This document shows, in pieces, positions 1-11,655 of a stretch of DNA of 64,000 nt. This stretch comes from Peromyscus leucopus (lineage: Eukaryota > Chordata > Mammalia > Rodentia > Cricetidae). The stretch spans positions 68,124,700-68,188,699 of the forward strand of contig NC_051070.1 in assembly GCF_004664715.2 (NCBI RefSeq), in the 5' to 3' direction. The first letter of the stretch is position 1, and the number at the start of each line of letters is the position of its first letter. A model generated the notes under the pieces. The model was not told the DNA's origin. It did no database searches and saw only the letters and a list, made by a program, of their open reading frames with translations. The position numbers and the translations under genes are program-made.

Positions 1-210
1 TCGATCTACAAGCATGAGGCAGAAAAAGAGAATGCAAGAGCACCAACTGGGAGTGGCTTGAGCTTTTGAAACTTCCAAGTCCACCCTCAGTGACACACTT
101 CCTCCAACAAGGCCACGCCTCCTAGTCCTTCCCAAACAGTTCCATCAACTCTGGACCAAGTAGGCAAACATGAGCCCATGGGGGCTATTCTCATTCAGTC
201 TACCACAGAA
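1..210. repeat. Rodent dispersed repeat fragment
   Basis: This stretch lies in the NEDD8 intron upstream of the first visible exon. Its middle and right parts (cacttcctccaacaaggcc and the following aaacagttccatcaactctg) match a dispersed rodent repeat that recurs in this window at about 56505-56580. I do not assign a family name. Confidence 0.5.
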
Positions 211-259
211 GACAATTGGTTTTGGGCTGTGGGATTTATGAAATCTTTGTCTGTTTTAG

Positions 260-1430
<1,171 letters not shown>

Positions 1431-1660
1431 TGACCCTCCTTGCCCTGTTGCTCCTAATGAAGCATCACATGTCTTCTCACTCTCTGGGACACCAGAACTA
1501 CTGCCCCCTCCCTTGGATGTCCGGTCTTGTGTGTCTACTGGTGGGAGAATGTGAGGACCCCAGGGGGCAGTGTTCCTGGCCCAAATGGCCCTTGCTGGCC
1601 CTTGGGTTTTAGTCTGCAGCCCCGTGTGCTTCCCTCTCAATGGCTGTGTCCTTGGTTGTC

Positions 1661-1666
1661 AATAAA
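1661..1666 (+). terminator. NEDD8: NEDD8 poly(A) signal AATAAA
   Basis: A canonical AATAAA lies about 230 nt after the stop codon. A second AATAAA-containing stretch follows at about 1713. This is the likely cleavage signal of the NEDD8 mRNA. Confidence 0.8.
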
Positions 1667-1784
1667 AGGTTTCCTTGCCTCCTGGAATCTTTCTTCTTGC
1701 CACATATGACTGAAATAAAAATTGGGCACAGTGGTAGCCAGTAGAAGCAGGACCGTGGAAGGGTGCCGTTCTTAGGTTTGTTTT

Positions 1785-2105
1785 GAGAAGAGGCAGGGTC
1801 CTAACTGTAGCCCCAGCTGGCCAAACTCACATGGATCCACCTGTCTGCCTTCAGAGTGCTAGGATTAAAGGCATGTGCTATCAGTCTGCCATACTCTTTA
1901 TTTTGAAACAGGTTTTTTTTAATAGATATCCCAGGCTGTCCTTGAACTCTTGATCTTTTTGAGACACAGTCTCTATATAGCTCTGGCTATCCCGGAACTC
2001 ACCATGTAGACCAGGATGACCTCCACCACACCCAGTTTAAACTTGAATTTTTGATCCTCTTGCCTTAGCCTCCTGAGTAGGTGGGATTACAGGCATGCCC
2101 CATCA
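1785..2105 (-). repeat. Two diverged B1-like SINE fragments
   Basis: Reverse-orientation B1 hallmarks appear twice, near 1790-1890 and 1955-2105 (aggcagggtcctaactg, ctaggattaaaggcatgtgc, gggattacaggcatgcccc). They fill the NEDD8-MDP1 gap. Confidence 0.65.
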
Positions 2106-2439
2106 ACTGACTTCAGCCTAGCTTTTTAACTGAAAAACATTTTACCCTATTATCCCAAGTGACCCTGGGTGGGGGTGTTGTCATCCTTTGTAAAGATCGG
2201 CATGCTGAACCCAGGGGAAACATTTCTTCAAAGTTCTAAATGCCAGCTCAGTCTGCTTTGTGCTCCACCTGAGAAACAAGCTCAGATGGTGTTTGGTCCT
2301 CGCCCGGTAGAAGGACCATTAGACTAGGAAAGCCCGCCCTGTATTGCTCTGCAGTCAGCTCTTACTAGCTCGTGAGTGCCAAGTGCTGTCACTCTCCATG
2401 GCTCCATGTTATGTGGCTCTCTTGGTGACTTGATGTAAG

Positions 2440-2828
2440 CCATGGTAGCTAGGTGCGGTGGTTGAGGCCTGTAAGCACTTGGGAGGCTGAGGCATGAGAA
2501 GCAAGAATTCTATAGCAAGCTGGGTGGTGATGGTGCACTCCTTGGCACTCTGGAGGCAGACTCAGGTGCATTTCTGAGTTCAAGGCCAGCTTGGTCTACA
2601 GAGCTAGTTCCAGAACAGCCAGGGCTACACAGAGAAACCCTGTCTTGAAAAACAAAAAGGAGCAGGGCGGTGGTGGCGCACACCTTTCATCCCAGCACTC
2701 GGGAGGCAGAGCCAGGTGAATCTCTGTGAGTTCGAGGCCAGCCTGGGCTACAGAGTGAGTTCCAGGAAAGGCACAAAGCTACACAGAGAAACCCTGTCTT
2801 GAAAAACAAAAAACAAACAAAAAAAAGG
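2440..2828 (+). repeat. Cluster of forward B1 SINEs
   Basis: A partial B1 (about 2445-2500) is followed by a B1 at about 2521-2660 and a full B1 at about 2663-2828 ending in an A/C-rich tail. The last copy has the tccaggaaaggcacaaagc variant typical of the cricetid-like copies in this window. Confidence 0.85.
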
Positions 2829-2929
2829 AAGCCATGATGGAACATTTACACATTGCACATACCTTTGTATGTATGTACATGTATGTCTGCTTACTGAAAT
2901 GAACATGTGCTGCAGTAATATAAAGTATT

Positions 2930-3020
2930 ACATGAAAGCCTGGCATTTTGATACCTGTAATCCCAGTTTTTGGGAGGTTGAGGCAGGAGTTCAAGCCAGC
3001 CCTGACGTCTGTCTCAAACA
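2930..3020 (+). repeat. B1-like SINE fragment
   Basis: Contains the phrase acctgtaatcccag followed by ggaggttgaggcaggagttc, a 7SL-derived SINE signature. The copy is old and partial. Confidence 0.5.
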
Positions 3021-3479
3021 GCAAAACGTAGTATGTAAAACCATGTTTTATTTTTAGACAAAACTCAAGGCTTCATTTTCTTCACAGTATTGATGGGAAT
3101 AGCAGCATCCTATTGATGAGGATGGTAGAAACCTAGGGAAGACATCTCCCTGTGCGGCCCTACTGGACCTTCAAGCTAGCTTGGAGAACATCTCAGGTTT
3201 TACAAACATCCTCCACCCCTTTTGCGAGACTGGATTTTCGTTGCCCTCGGTGATCTCAATTCCTAGGTACAAGTAACTCCCTGGCTAGGCCTCCTGTGTA
3301 GCTGAGGTTAAGGCACACATCACAGGGTGCGATACTGCTACGTTCTCTGCTTTCACTGTTGCTGAAGGCTGGTTTTTATACTATGTGAAGACAAAGCGAC
3401 GGGTAATAAACTGATGAGGTCTCAATTCTAAGATAAAGGTGCAAAACAGAAAGCTTCCGTGGCTTCTGTGGTGCAAAGT

Positions 3480-3708
3480 GGCGAGTTGGGTGGTGTAGAC
3501 ATGTTTTGTGGCCCCTTCCTCGGAGAGAGGCGTGGTCGCCCGCTGCAGGTTACCTCCCGCCGGAGCCTCCGAAGGCGCTCTTGCGCTGTCGGGCGGCGAC
3601 GCTCTAGGCACCCGAGCGTCTCCGCGCCTCTGTGGCGCGCCCACGGCCCGCTTGGCCACCACAGAGCTGGGGTGCTCTCGGCGCCGAGTTTGCGTTTGCG
3701 AGTGGATC
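3480..3708 (+). promoter_or_regulatory. MDP1: GC/CpG-rich 5' region of MDP1
   Basis: This stretch is far richer in CG dinucleotides than its surroundings and runs straight into the MDP1 start codon. It fits a TATA-less CpG promoter and short 5' UTR. No precise start site can be given. Confidence 0.55.
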
Positions 3709-4919
<1,211 letters not shown>

Positions 4920-5002
4920 GGTCTAACCCTGTGGATAAGACTCATCTAAGGTGTAAAACTGAAAAGAGATCAAGAAAGCCTTATCAGATGCATTTGTAAT
5001 TT

Positions 5003-5008
5003 ATTAAA
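5003..5008 (+). terminator. MDP1: MDP1 poly(A) signal ATTAAA
   Basis: The common variant ATTAAA lies 84 nt after the MDP1 stop. Confidence 0.65.
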
Positions 5009-5229
5009 GTTTCCGTGTGTGACGGTCAGGTTTTTACAACCACAGTATGGGTTGTTTCCGTTTTTCTAACGTGTAAACTGGGTTTGGCGGCTCTGGAGCA
5101 TCAGCACCAGAGAGAGTATGAACAATTACACTGCATCAGGTAGTTCCCTCTCGTGGGAACCCATCCCGAGTCCCCCTCCAACGTCTTCCACTGCGTCACA
5201 CGTCCTTGTAGGGAATAAAACTAACACTA

Positions 5230-5620
5230 GTTGGGAATAAGGTTGGGGCCGGCCTTTTTTGGCGGCTACTCGAAGGGGAGTGAACCGACCGAGCTCTAGC
5301 CTTGTCCCGCCGTGGTCCGGGTCGCGCCTGTTGATGATGTCACGGCTATGCCCTGGATGGATTGGCCAAGGTCGGTCTCAGTTTGAAGATAGTCTCGGAG
5401 GAAAGCGGGGAAGGTGAAGTGGAAAGAAATGCACTCGCCGACTTTTCGGGAGGGGTGAGCCGGGGAGAGACTGGGCCGCCGGGAGGTGCTGGCCAGAGGG
5501 GAAGAGGACCAGGAGACAGGCCGACCAGAAAACCCGACATTCTTTGGTGCCAGAAGGTCAACCTTGGCCAACCGCCTTGCCCCAGCCTGCCTTGAACCGG
5601 ACTGAGTGGGGATGTGAGCG
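5230..5620 (+). other. GC-rich relic, possible old CHMP4A promoter
   Basis: A CG-rich block sits where the promoter of CHMP4A would lie, between MDP1 and the CHMP4A exon relics. Short open frames cross it on both strands, but I recognise no protein. The promoter link is inference from position and base composition only. Confidence 0.3.
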
Positions 5621-6330
5621 GAAGTTGTGGTAATTTGTTAGCTCCCTGGGCACAGGGTTGGAGGAGTTGATTTCCGGTGACTGCTTCCAGTCTTTTCTCA
5701 AGTATTGTAGCTTACTTGGTGTGAATAAAAGAGGTCTGAAGTGAAGAAGAAAGACGATCTCCTTTAAACTCATATTTGGTGGTGTGGGTGTGTCTGTCGT
5801 TGGCAGTATAGTGTGGCAACTCGGTGATGGAGAGGACCCTGACAAGCCCGGGACAGCAGAAAAGGAAGCTCTGGACACAGTGTTCAGAAAGGCTAACCGT
5901 TTGCCAGGTGCAGCGCCGAAGGAAGGAACCTTCCAGAAGCAGGAGTACAATAGTTAGTGAAAATAGAACTTCCGGCCGTTTTGAGATTGTGGGATGTGAG
6001 GGTGTAAAAAGGACAGGATGTAAAAGCATTGATGGTGGGGTCAACAGATCATCAAAGACCTTGCATATTCCAGAAGGATTTTCATTTTTATTCTCCCGGC
6101 AATGAAGAGCGTATGGGAGGATTTTAAGCAAGCAGAGATTTTTAGTTGCAAAGGTTATCATTCAACTGTAGAAAATGGAGGAAGAATTGAAGTCACACTC
6201 TCTTGCTGGCACCCCAGTCCCTTGTGCATCCTTTACTTTGAGCATGTAGAGCAGGACCTTGGCTATCTAAGACAACAAGTGGAACAACGGTCATAAAATG
6301 TGGCTTGAAATGAAGTTCAGAAGAGCAAAA
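5620..6330. other. Unique sequence without a recognised gene
   Basis: An open frame of 93 codons (5824-6105, +) and one of 149 codons (5712-6161, -) cross this region. Neither resembles a family I know. Both lie in low-complexity Arg/Ser/Thr/Leu-rich sequence and lack splice or start context. I treat the region as non-coding. Confidence 0.4.
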
Positions 6331-6515
6331 CAGGGGCTGGAGAGGTGGCTCAGTGGTTAAGAGCACTGGCTGCTCTTCCAGGGGACCAGGGTTCAATTCC
6401 CAGCACCCACATGGCAGCTCACAACTCCAGTTCCAGGGGACCTGACACCTTTACATAGACATATATGCAGGCAAAACACCAATGCACAGAAAATTAAAAA
6501 TAAATAAGATTTTTA
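6331..6515 (+). repeat. B2-type SINE
   Basis: The head ggggctggagaggtggctca is the tRNA-derived B2/B3 head with a Pol III box, followed by ttcaattcccagcacccac and an A/T-rich tail with aaataaataag. Confidence 0.85.
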
Positions 6516-6577
6516 AAAAAAGAGCAAAAGAACATGGGTTCTGGAGTCTGATTGCTCCTTCTTTGCTTTGTTTTGCA

Positions 6578-6705
6578 TTTTGAGACAGGGTTTTGCTTTA
6601 TACAGCCTCGGTTGACTTGAACTCGTGCAGTTCAGGCTGGCCTCAAACTTGCAGCAGTTTCCTGCCTCAGCCTCCCAAGTACCGGGATTATAGGTTTGTT
6701 CCATC
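6578..6705 (-). repeat. Diverged 7SL-type SINE
   Basis: Reverse orientation: ttttgagacagggttttgc at the left and cagcctcccaagtaccggg at the right. An old B1-like copy. Confidence 0.6.
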
Positions 6706-6959
6706 TTACCCAGCACAATGTTTTGACTACTACTTAATTTACTCAACCTACTACTTATGACTCTAGACAAAAAAAAAAAAAGTTTACATCTTTGTGCTTG
6801 TTATCACATTTGTTGAGTGATACTGATACATTCATTGTAGAGAATCGTTTAGAGATGAGCAGTCGTGGTAATGCCAGGCCATCAACAGCCTTGTTAAAAG
6901 TGCCGCCTAGAAAGACAGAGTCAGCTGACTGCCCCCAGGCACCAAGATGCATGGGTACA

Positions 6960-7310
6960 TCAAGCTAAGACCTCCAACAGACCTAGGCTTGGCTACAGAC
7001 ATGACAGGGAACCCAGAACGCAGCAGGGAAGCGATCGTTTCTTTCCTTCTGGACACCAGAGCCATTGACTCAGTCCTGGGAGTTTTGGGATGCCACCTCT
7101 CCTTTATTGTCGGGTACAGGGGACAGCCTTATCTACCTCAGCAGACACCGCCATTTAATTGTATTTTCAGAGGCATCCCTCTTTTCCTCTTCCTCTTCTC
7201 CACGCACGTGTCTCTCCCACAGGCCTGCACTCTCTGTCCCTGTATCTCTAATAAAACTCTTATAAGCGGATTCTGTCGTGTTTCGTGACACTTCCTTGCA
7301 GGGTAAGAAC
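6960..7310 (+). mobile_element. Degraded ERV fragment with protease-like frame
   Basis: The + frame 6947-7288 contains VSFLLDTRAIDSVLG, then GYRGQPYLPQQTPPFNC. This resembles a gamma/ERV1-type retroviral aspartic protease: an active-site strand ending in Asp-Thr-Gly, then a V-G-x-x-G segment and the P-x-Q-T-P-P-x-x-C block. Here the active-site Gly is Arg, so it would be inactive. The match stops before the usual PLLGRD helix. A segment with AATAAA (about 7250) and cctgtatctctaataaaact follows and may be LTR-derived. It is a short, non-functional remnant; family assignment is tentative. Confidence 0.45.
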
Positions 7311-7368
7311 ACAACGCAGCTAAATAACTAACATATACTGTGTATTCACTGATTGGTGGCTAATACTC

Positions 7369-7386
7369 CCCACACACACACACAAT
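7369..7386. repeat. Short CA microsatellite
   Basis: About seven CA units immediately left of the first CHMP4A-like exon relic. Confidence 0.8.
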
Positions 7387-7827
7387 ATAGGTCTGCTCCA
7401 TCGGACTCTTGAGGGAAGAGAGGAGTCTAACTCCTGAAGAAGCAATATCAAAACCAAAGAAGACAGAAGACCTTCTGATCAAACAGGGATTTCTGGAACA
7501 GAGGATTCAACAGGAGCGATAAACAGCCAGAGAGCATGAGACCAAGAATGAGCAAAGTAATGAAGAAGAAGGATGCTGGGGATGGTCCAGGAGGAAGCGG
7601 GTACTTCTGACTCTGGTGTTCAGGGTGTGGGCTGCATCGGCCACCCTGCAGGCTTTGTGGAGAAAGAAAAGGTTAGAACAGAAACTGGCACAAACTGATG
7701 GGAGGTTGTCCGCCCTGGACGTTCAGCCAGAGGCCATTGAGAATGCCACCACCAATGCAGAAGGGGACCTGGGCACTAGGAGCGTGGCTTGTGTCGATAC
7801 TTTGAATTTATTTTTAAGATTACATAC

Positions 7828-7992
7828 TGCCGGGCGGTGGCGGCTCATGCCTTTAATCCCAGTATTTGGGAGGCAGAGGCAGGCAGGTCTCTGTGAGTTC
7901 AAGACCAGCCTGGTTTACAAAGTGTGTTCTAGGACAGGCACCAAAACTACACAGAGAAACCCTGTCTCAAAAAACCAAAAAAAAAAAAAAAA
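7828..7992 (+). repeat. B1 SINE inserted in a B2, with target duplication
   Basis: A full B1 from gccgggcggtggcggctcat to an A-rich tail. The 12-bp AAGATTACATAC occurs directly before (7816-7827) and after it (7993-8004). The duplicated target belongs to the tail of the reverse B2 to the right. Confidence 0.9.
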
Positions 7993-8160
7993 AAGATTAC
8001 ATACATATTCATTGTGTGTGTGTGTGGGGTATGTCCACATGAGTGCAGGTGGCTCACATAGACCAAAAGAGGCTATTAGATCCCCTGGCGCTGGAGTGAC
8101 AGGTGGTCTCGACTTGTCAGATGTGGGTGTTGGGAGCCAATGGGTTCTTTGCAAGACTTT
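7993..8160 (-). repeat. B2-type SINE fragment
   Basis: Reverse B2-like sequence with tgagtgcaggtggctcacat and gatcccctggcgctggagt, split from its tail by the B1 at 7828-7992. Confidence 0.7.
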
Positions 8161-8229
8161 CTTTTCTTTTGTTTTTGCTTTTGTTTTGTTTGAGTGCTGT
8201 GTGTGTGTGTGTGGGGGGGGGGGTTGTTT

Positions 8230-8340
8230 TGTTTTTTTCTTGAGACAGGGACTATGTAGCCCTGACTGTCATAGAACTTTCTATGTAGACCAGTCCAACC
8301 TCAAACCGACAGAGATCTGCCTGCCTCTTTGTCTTCTGAG
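8230..8340 (-). repeat. B1 SINE fragment
   Basis: Reverse B1 half: cttgagacagggactatgta through agatctgcctgcctc. The left flank carries a GT run and a G run of about ten. Confidence 0.7.
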
Positions 8341-8359
8341 GTGTTTTGTGTTTTTTTTT

Positions 8360-8541
8360 TTTAAGATTTATTATTTATTATATACAGTCCTCTGTCTGCA
8401 TATGTGCCTGCAGGCCAGAAGAGGGCACCAGATCTCATTACAGATGGTTGGAAACCACCATGTGGTTGCTGGGAATCAAACTCAGGACCTCTGGAAGAAC
8501 AGCCAGTGCTCTTAACTGCTGAGCCATCTCTCCAGCTCGGT
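8360..8541 (-). repeat. B2 SINE
   Basis: Complete reverse copy from the tail aagatttattatttattat, through ggccagaagagggcaccag, to the head gctgagccatctctccagc. Confidence 0.9.
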
Positions 8542-8554
8542 TTTTGTTTTTGTT

Positions 8555-8752
8555 TTTTAAGATTTTTTTTATTTATGTGTATATGTGTATGTCTATGTGT
8601 GTTTATGCAGTGTGTGTGCGGGTGTCCACAGAAACCAGAGGAAGGTGTTGGATCCTCTGGAGCTGGAGTTAACAGGCGGCTGTGAGCTGCCTCATGTGGG
8701 TCCTGGGAACCAAACTTGCGTCCTTTTCACTGCGTCTTCTCTCCAGCCCTTA
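8555..8752 (-). repeat. Second B2-type SINE
   Basis: Starts with aagattttttttatttatgt and ends cttctctccagccctt. Its middle gatcctctggagctggagtt is the diagnostic B2-family segment. Confidence 0.8.
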
Positions 8753-9609
8753 CTTGGGATTTCTAAAGCTTCTCCAATAGAATAATATATCTGATGGTTA
8801 GACTACCTCGTTACTTTCTTCATGAAAGATCCTCTTGCTGGCCAGGGCATTCTGGGTGAGAACAATCCATTCATTTTTAAAGCTTTAGGGAAGGAGCGTG
8901 AAATCCAGTGTGAGGCCATAGGATGGAAAGGCTTCATTTATGTGAGATGAGAAAGCCAGTGATGGTTGGGGGATGGCGGGGGGGGGGGTTGGGGGTTGGA
9001 GCTGGAGGGAGGGTGCCCCCTGATTCCTTGGCAGTGTATCTTGTTCTTCATGACATTGACAAGGTAGAGGAACTGCTGGGTGACATCACAGGACAACAGC
9101 AGCTGGCCCAGCACGTATCAGATGCCACTCCTTGCCCTATGGGTTCTGGAGATGGTGTGGATGAGGAGACTGGGTGAGGAGGTCAGAGAATATTGGAAAA
9201 AGTCATGGACCACTCAGAAGGGAACACAAGAGAGACTCTTGGAACAACTTTGGGAGGGAATTTCCAAAGCGTGCTCTTCGGGGACTGGTTGTTTTCTTTG
9301 TCTTGGCCGGTCCTGTCATCCTGTGTCCAGGATGAACTGCTGCAAGATCTAGAGGAGCTGGAGCAAGAGGAATTAACTCAGGAGTGTGAAGCGTGGGCAG
9401 CAAGGAGGAAGAACCCCTGGTCAGATTGTCTCGTGTACCTTACACAGGTCTGCCTGCAGGGCCAGTACCCAGAACACTTCGTTAAAGACTTGAGGGGGTG
9501 GGGCAGATCGTTGGAAAGGTTACTGTCTTCTTATTACTATCTGTATTATCCTCGAGTCACAGAGGAGCCAGGCAGAAGCTGCTGCTGCTTCGGGTATCCA
9601 GACTGCTGA

Positions 9610-10366
9610 CTGCATTACAGCATCGGACTGAAAGGGAATGGGGACTGAAACCCGAATCCAGCCTGTGCTCCGCTCGGCACGCTGTGGATCCTCATTTAGG
9701 GGTGCAAATGCACGTGCTAGTGTTTGGTTTTCCCGTCGGTGCTGGGCTGCTGTGGGAATGAGCGGCATCAGGCACAAGGAGCGCATCTTTTGTCTTGTGT
9801 TTGCTGGAGAGGGACAATTCAGCGGGCTGTAGGTGTCAGAGCAGGAGCTGGATGGAAGCTCGAAGCCTTTAATACTTCCTTCTTCCCCAAGCTTCCAGAA
9901 AGGACGAAGACAAAGAAGCACAATTGGCAGGCGGGGTGTCCTGAGAGTTTGGGGTGCCTTCCTGCTGCATCCTGGGGTACAAAACACTGAGTGCTACCGG
10001 AGCGTGGCTTGGGGCTTTCCTGCTGAGGTGGCAGTGTGACAGAAGGGCCCACGTTCTCCCCTCTTTGGCTGAACTTTGAAGACGGATCTTGCTGCAGAAG
10101 GGGCCCTGGGCTCCCTTCTTTTTGGTAGCGGAAGACTGATTTTTGTCTCCAGTAAAACTGGGTGGATGGATCCCTCGTGTCTGCAGGTCTGGTCTGTACC
10201 TGGAGTTCTTCCTGCTGCTTCTTAGAGCCTTGTTTTCAGCAGTGACAAGTAATGAGAGAAGAAAGGGAGCCGAGGAAATGAATGGCCGTTTCCAACATCT
10301 CCAACTGTGTTCTGCTACCTTTCCGTTTCACTTGTCACAGAGTTGCCTAGTGCCTGAGGTTAAGAC
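9610..10366. other. Downstream flank of the CHMP4A relic, no gene seen
   Basis: Several 60-155 codon frames overlap here on both strands, but none resembles a known family. Part of it may descend from the CHMP4A 3' UTR. I see no clear repeat in it. Confidence 0.4.
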
Positions 10367-10374
10367 ATTGCCAT

Positions 10375-10519
10375 TGGCCAGGTGGTGATGGTGCACACCT
10401 TTAATCCCAAAGCTCCAGAGGCAGAGGCAGGCGGATCTCTGTGAGTTCGAGGCCAGCCTGATCTACAAAGTGAGATCCAGGACAGGCACCAAAACTACAC
10501 AGGGAAACCTTGTCTAGGG

Positions 10520-10580
<61 letters not shown>

Positions 10581-10591
10581 GAAAGAAAGAA
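10375..10591 (+). repeat. B1 SINE with long GA-repeat tail
   Basis: A B1 (ggccaggtggtgatggtgca onward) ends in gagggagagagag, a (GA)n run to about 10577 and then (GAAA)n. Direct repeats ATTGCCAT lie at 10367-10374 and 10592-10599. The whole microsatellite is therefore inside one retroposed unit and grew from the SINE tail. Confidence 0.88.
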
Positions 10592-10599
10592 ATTGCCAT

Positions 10600-10870
10600 C
10601 AATACCAGGTGTGATGGCATATGCTTTTAACCTCAGCACTCAAGAAGACAATGACAGGCAGATCTCTGAGTTCAGACCAGCCAGGGCTGCACAGGTATAC
10701 CCTGTGTCTCAAAATAAACAGACAAACAAAGTGGGAGGAGGGAAAATTAGCTTAGAAACATGTTGATAGCCAGACATGGTGGGACAGGCCTGTAATCCCA
10801 GCACTCTGGAGGCTACGGCAGGAGGATCATGAGTTTAAGGCCAGTCTGAGCTACAGAGGGAGTTCTAGGA
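10600..10870 (+). repeat. Two further B1-like SINEs
   Basis: Forward copies at about 10603-10735 (tgatggcatatgcttttaac) and about 10765-10875 (cagacatggtgggacaggcc), both diverged. Confidence 0.75.
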
Positions 10871-10879
10871 TACTTGGAG

Positions 10880-11580
10880 GAGGAAGGGAGGGACGGGAGA
10901 AGAGAGGAAATCAGATATGAGGAGCCAATGTGAGTCTTTCTCGTTGCTTGGCTCAGTCATGCCTCAATTTTCTTCTGCAGGGGTAACTAGCTCTCCTTTA
11001 TCCAGAACCCACAGTTCATGAGGCTGGGCTTGAACTCTGTTACTTCAGTATCTAAGAGCCCTGGGACCCCGGCATTCTTTCAGGAGTGGTTGAAGTGTTT
11101 CCAGAGGAAAGCGCCACGCACCCAGACACTAAGTAAGCCCTGACGTTTCCGCGTATCATGTCGGCAGGCAGTGTGAACATCGAGAAACAGGCTGTCCTGC
11201 TCCTTTGCTCGCTCCTCTTTCCAGTGAAAACTTATCCAAGTTGGGAGCAGACACACAACAGAAAGAACAATGCTTTGAACATGTAAATGGGCAGAGCCAG
11301 CATCCAGCAGAACAACCCAGGCTTTTCCCTCCTTGTCCCATCTGCTGCTAGAACATTAGAGAACAAAAATGTGAAATAAGAGCCACAAACGTAATTGGCA
11401 TAGTAAAGCTTCCCAAGTCAATGTATTAACTTTTACATGTGTCAAGAATAAGGGTTCCCCCCCAAAAAAAGTGAGGGTTCCAGGCTTGGGGCAGAAATCC
11501 ACCCTTAGTGTGTTCTCCGTGGAGAACTAAGACTCCGTGGAGGAAAGAATGTCTTTGACCCTACATGATGAAACTAATTA
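10880..11580. other. Intergenic between CHMP4A relic and TSSK4
   Basis: No gene or clear repeat is visible. Its right end is the 3' flank of TSSK4. Confidence 0.4.
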
Positions 11581-11582
11581 GA

Positions 11583-11588
11583 TTTATT
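11583..11588 (-). terminator. TSSK4: TSSK4 poly(A) signal
   Basis: TTTATT on the + strand reads AATAAA on the minus strand, about 70 nt past the TSSK4 stop. Confidence 0.7.
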
Positions 11589-11655
11589 TTTATATAAAAG
11601 ATTTCCCCCCCAGAGCCTCCTGCTTTTCTCCTTGGCCCCCCCACCTCAGCCATCT

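Larger units (their letters stand above)
7400..9520 (+). pseudogene. CHMP4A: CHMP4A unitary pseudogene (ESCRT-III subunit), exons still in order
   Basis: CHMP4A is a Snf7-family ESCRT-III subunit for membrane scission. Blocks homologous to its exons lie in order and separated by introns: about 7400-7556 (TPEEAI, then LLIKQGFLEQRIQQE), 7624 to about 7795 (RKKRLEQKLAQTDG and EAIENATTNAE), 9035-9165 (DIDKVEELLGDITGQQQLAQ, then VSDA), 9331-9424 (DELLQDLEELEQEELTQE) and about 9430-9520 (LPAGP). Damage: an in-frame TAA at 7520-7522, loss of the GRLFGKGKKEK start, a ruined helix after NATTNAE, a frame shift after EELTQE, and TAA at 9483-9485. Intron-borne splice remnants (acceptor before 7624, GTAATG donor after 7556, acceptor before 9331) rule out a processed copy. 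It sits between MDP1 and TSSK4 on the + strand, the ancestral slot, so it is the decayed orthologue. SINEs occupy the old third intron. Confidence 0.9.

Noticed and set aside
6331..6400. tRNA-like box in B2 heads as possible tRNA genes
   Set aside because: B2 SINE context; no complete cloverleaf.
7616..8515. 299-codon frame on the + strand
   Set aside because: A chimera of one dead CHMP4A exon, a B1 and two B2 copies.
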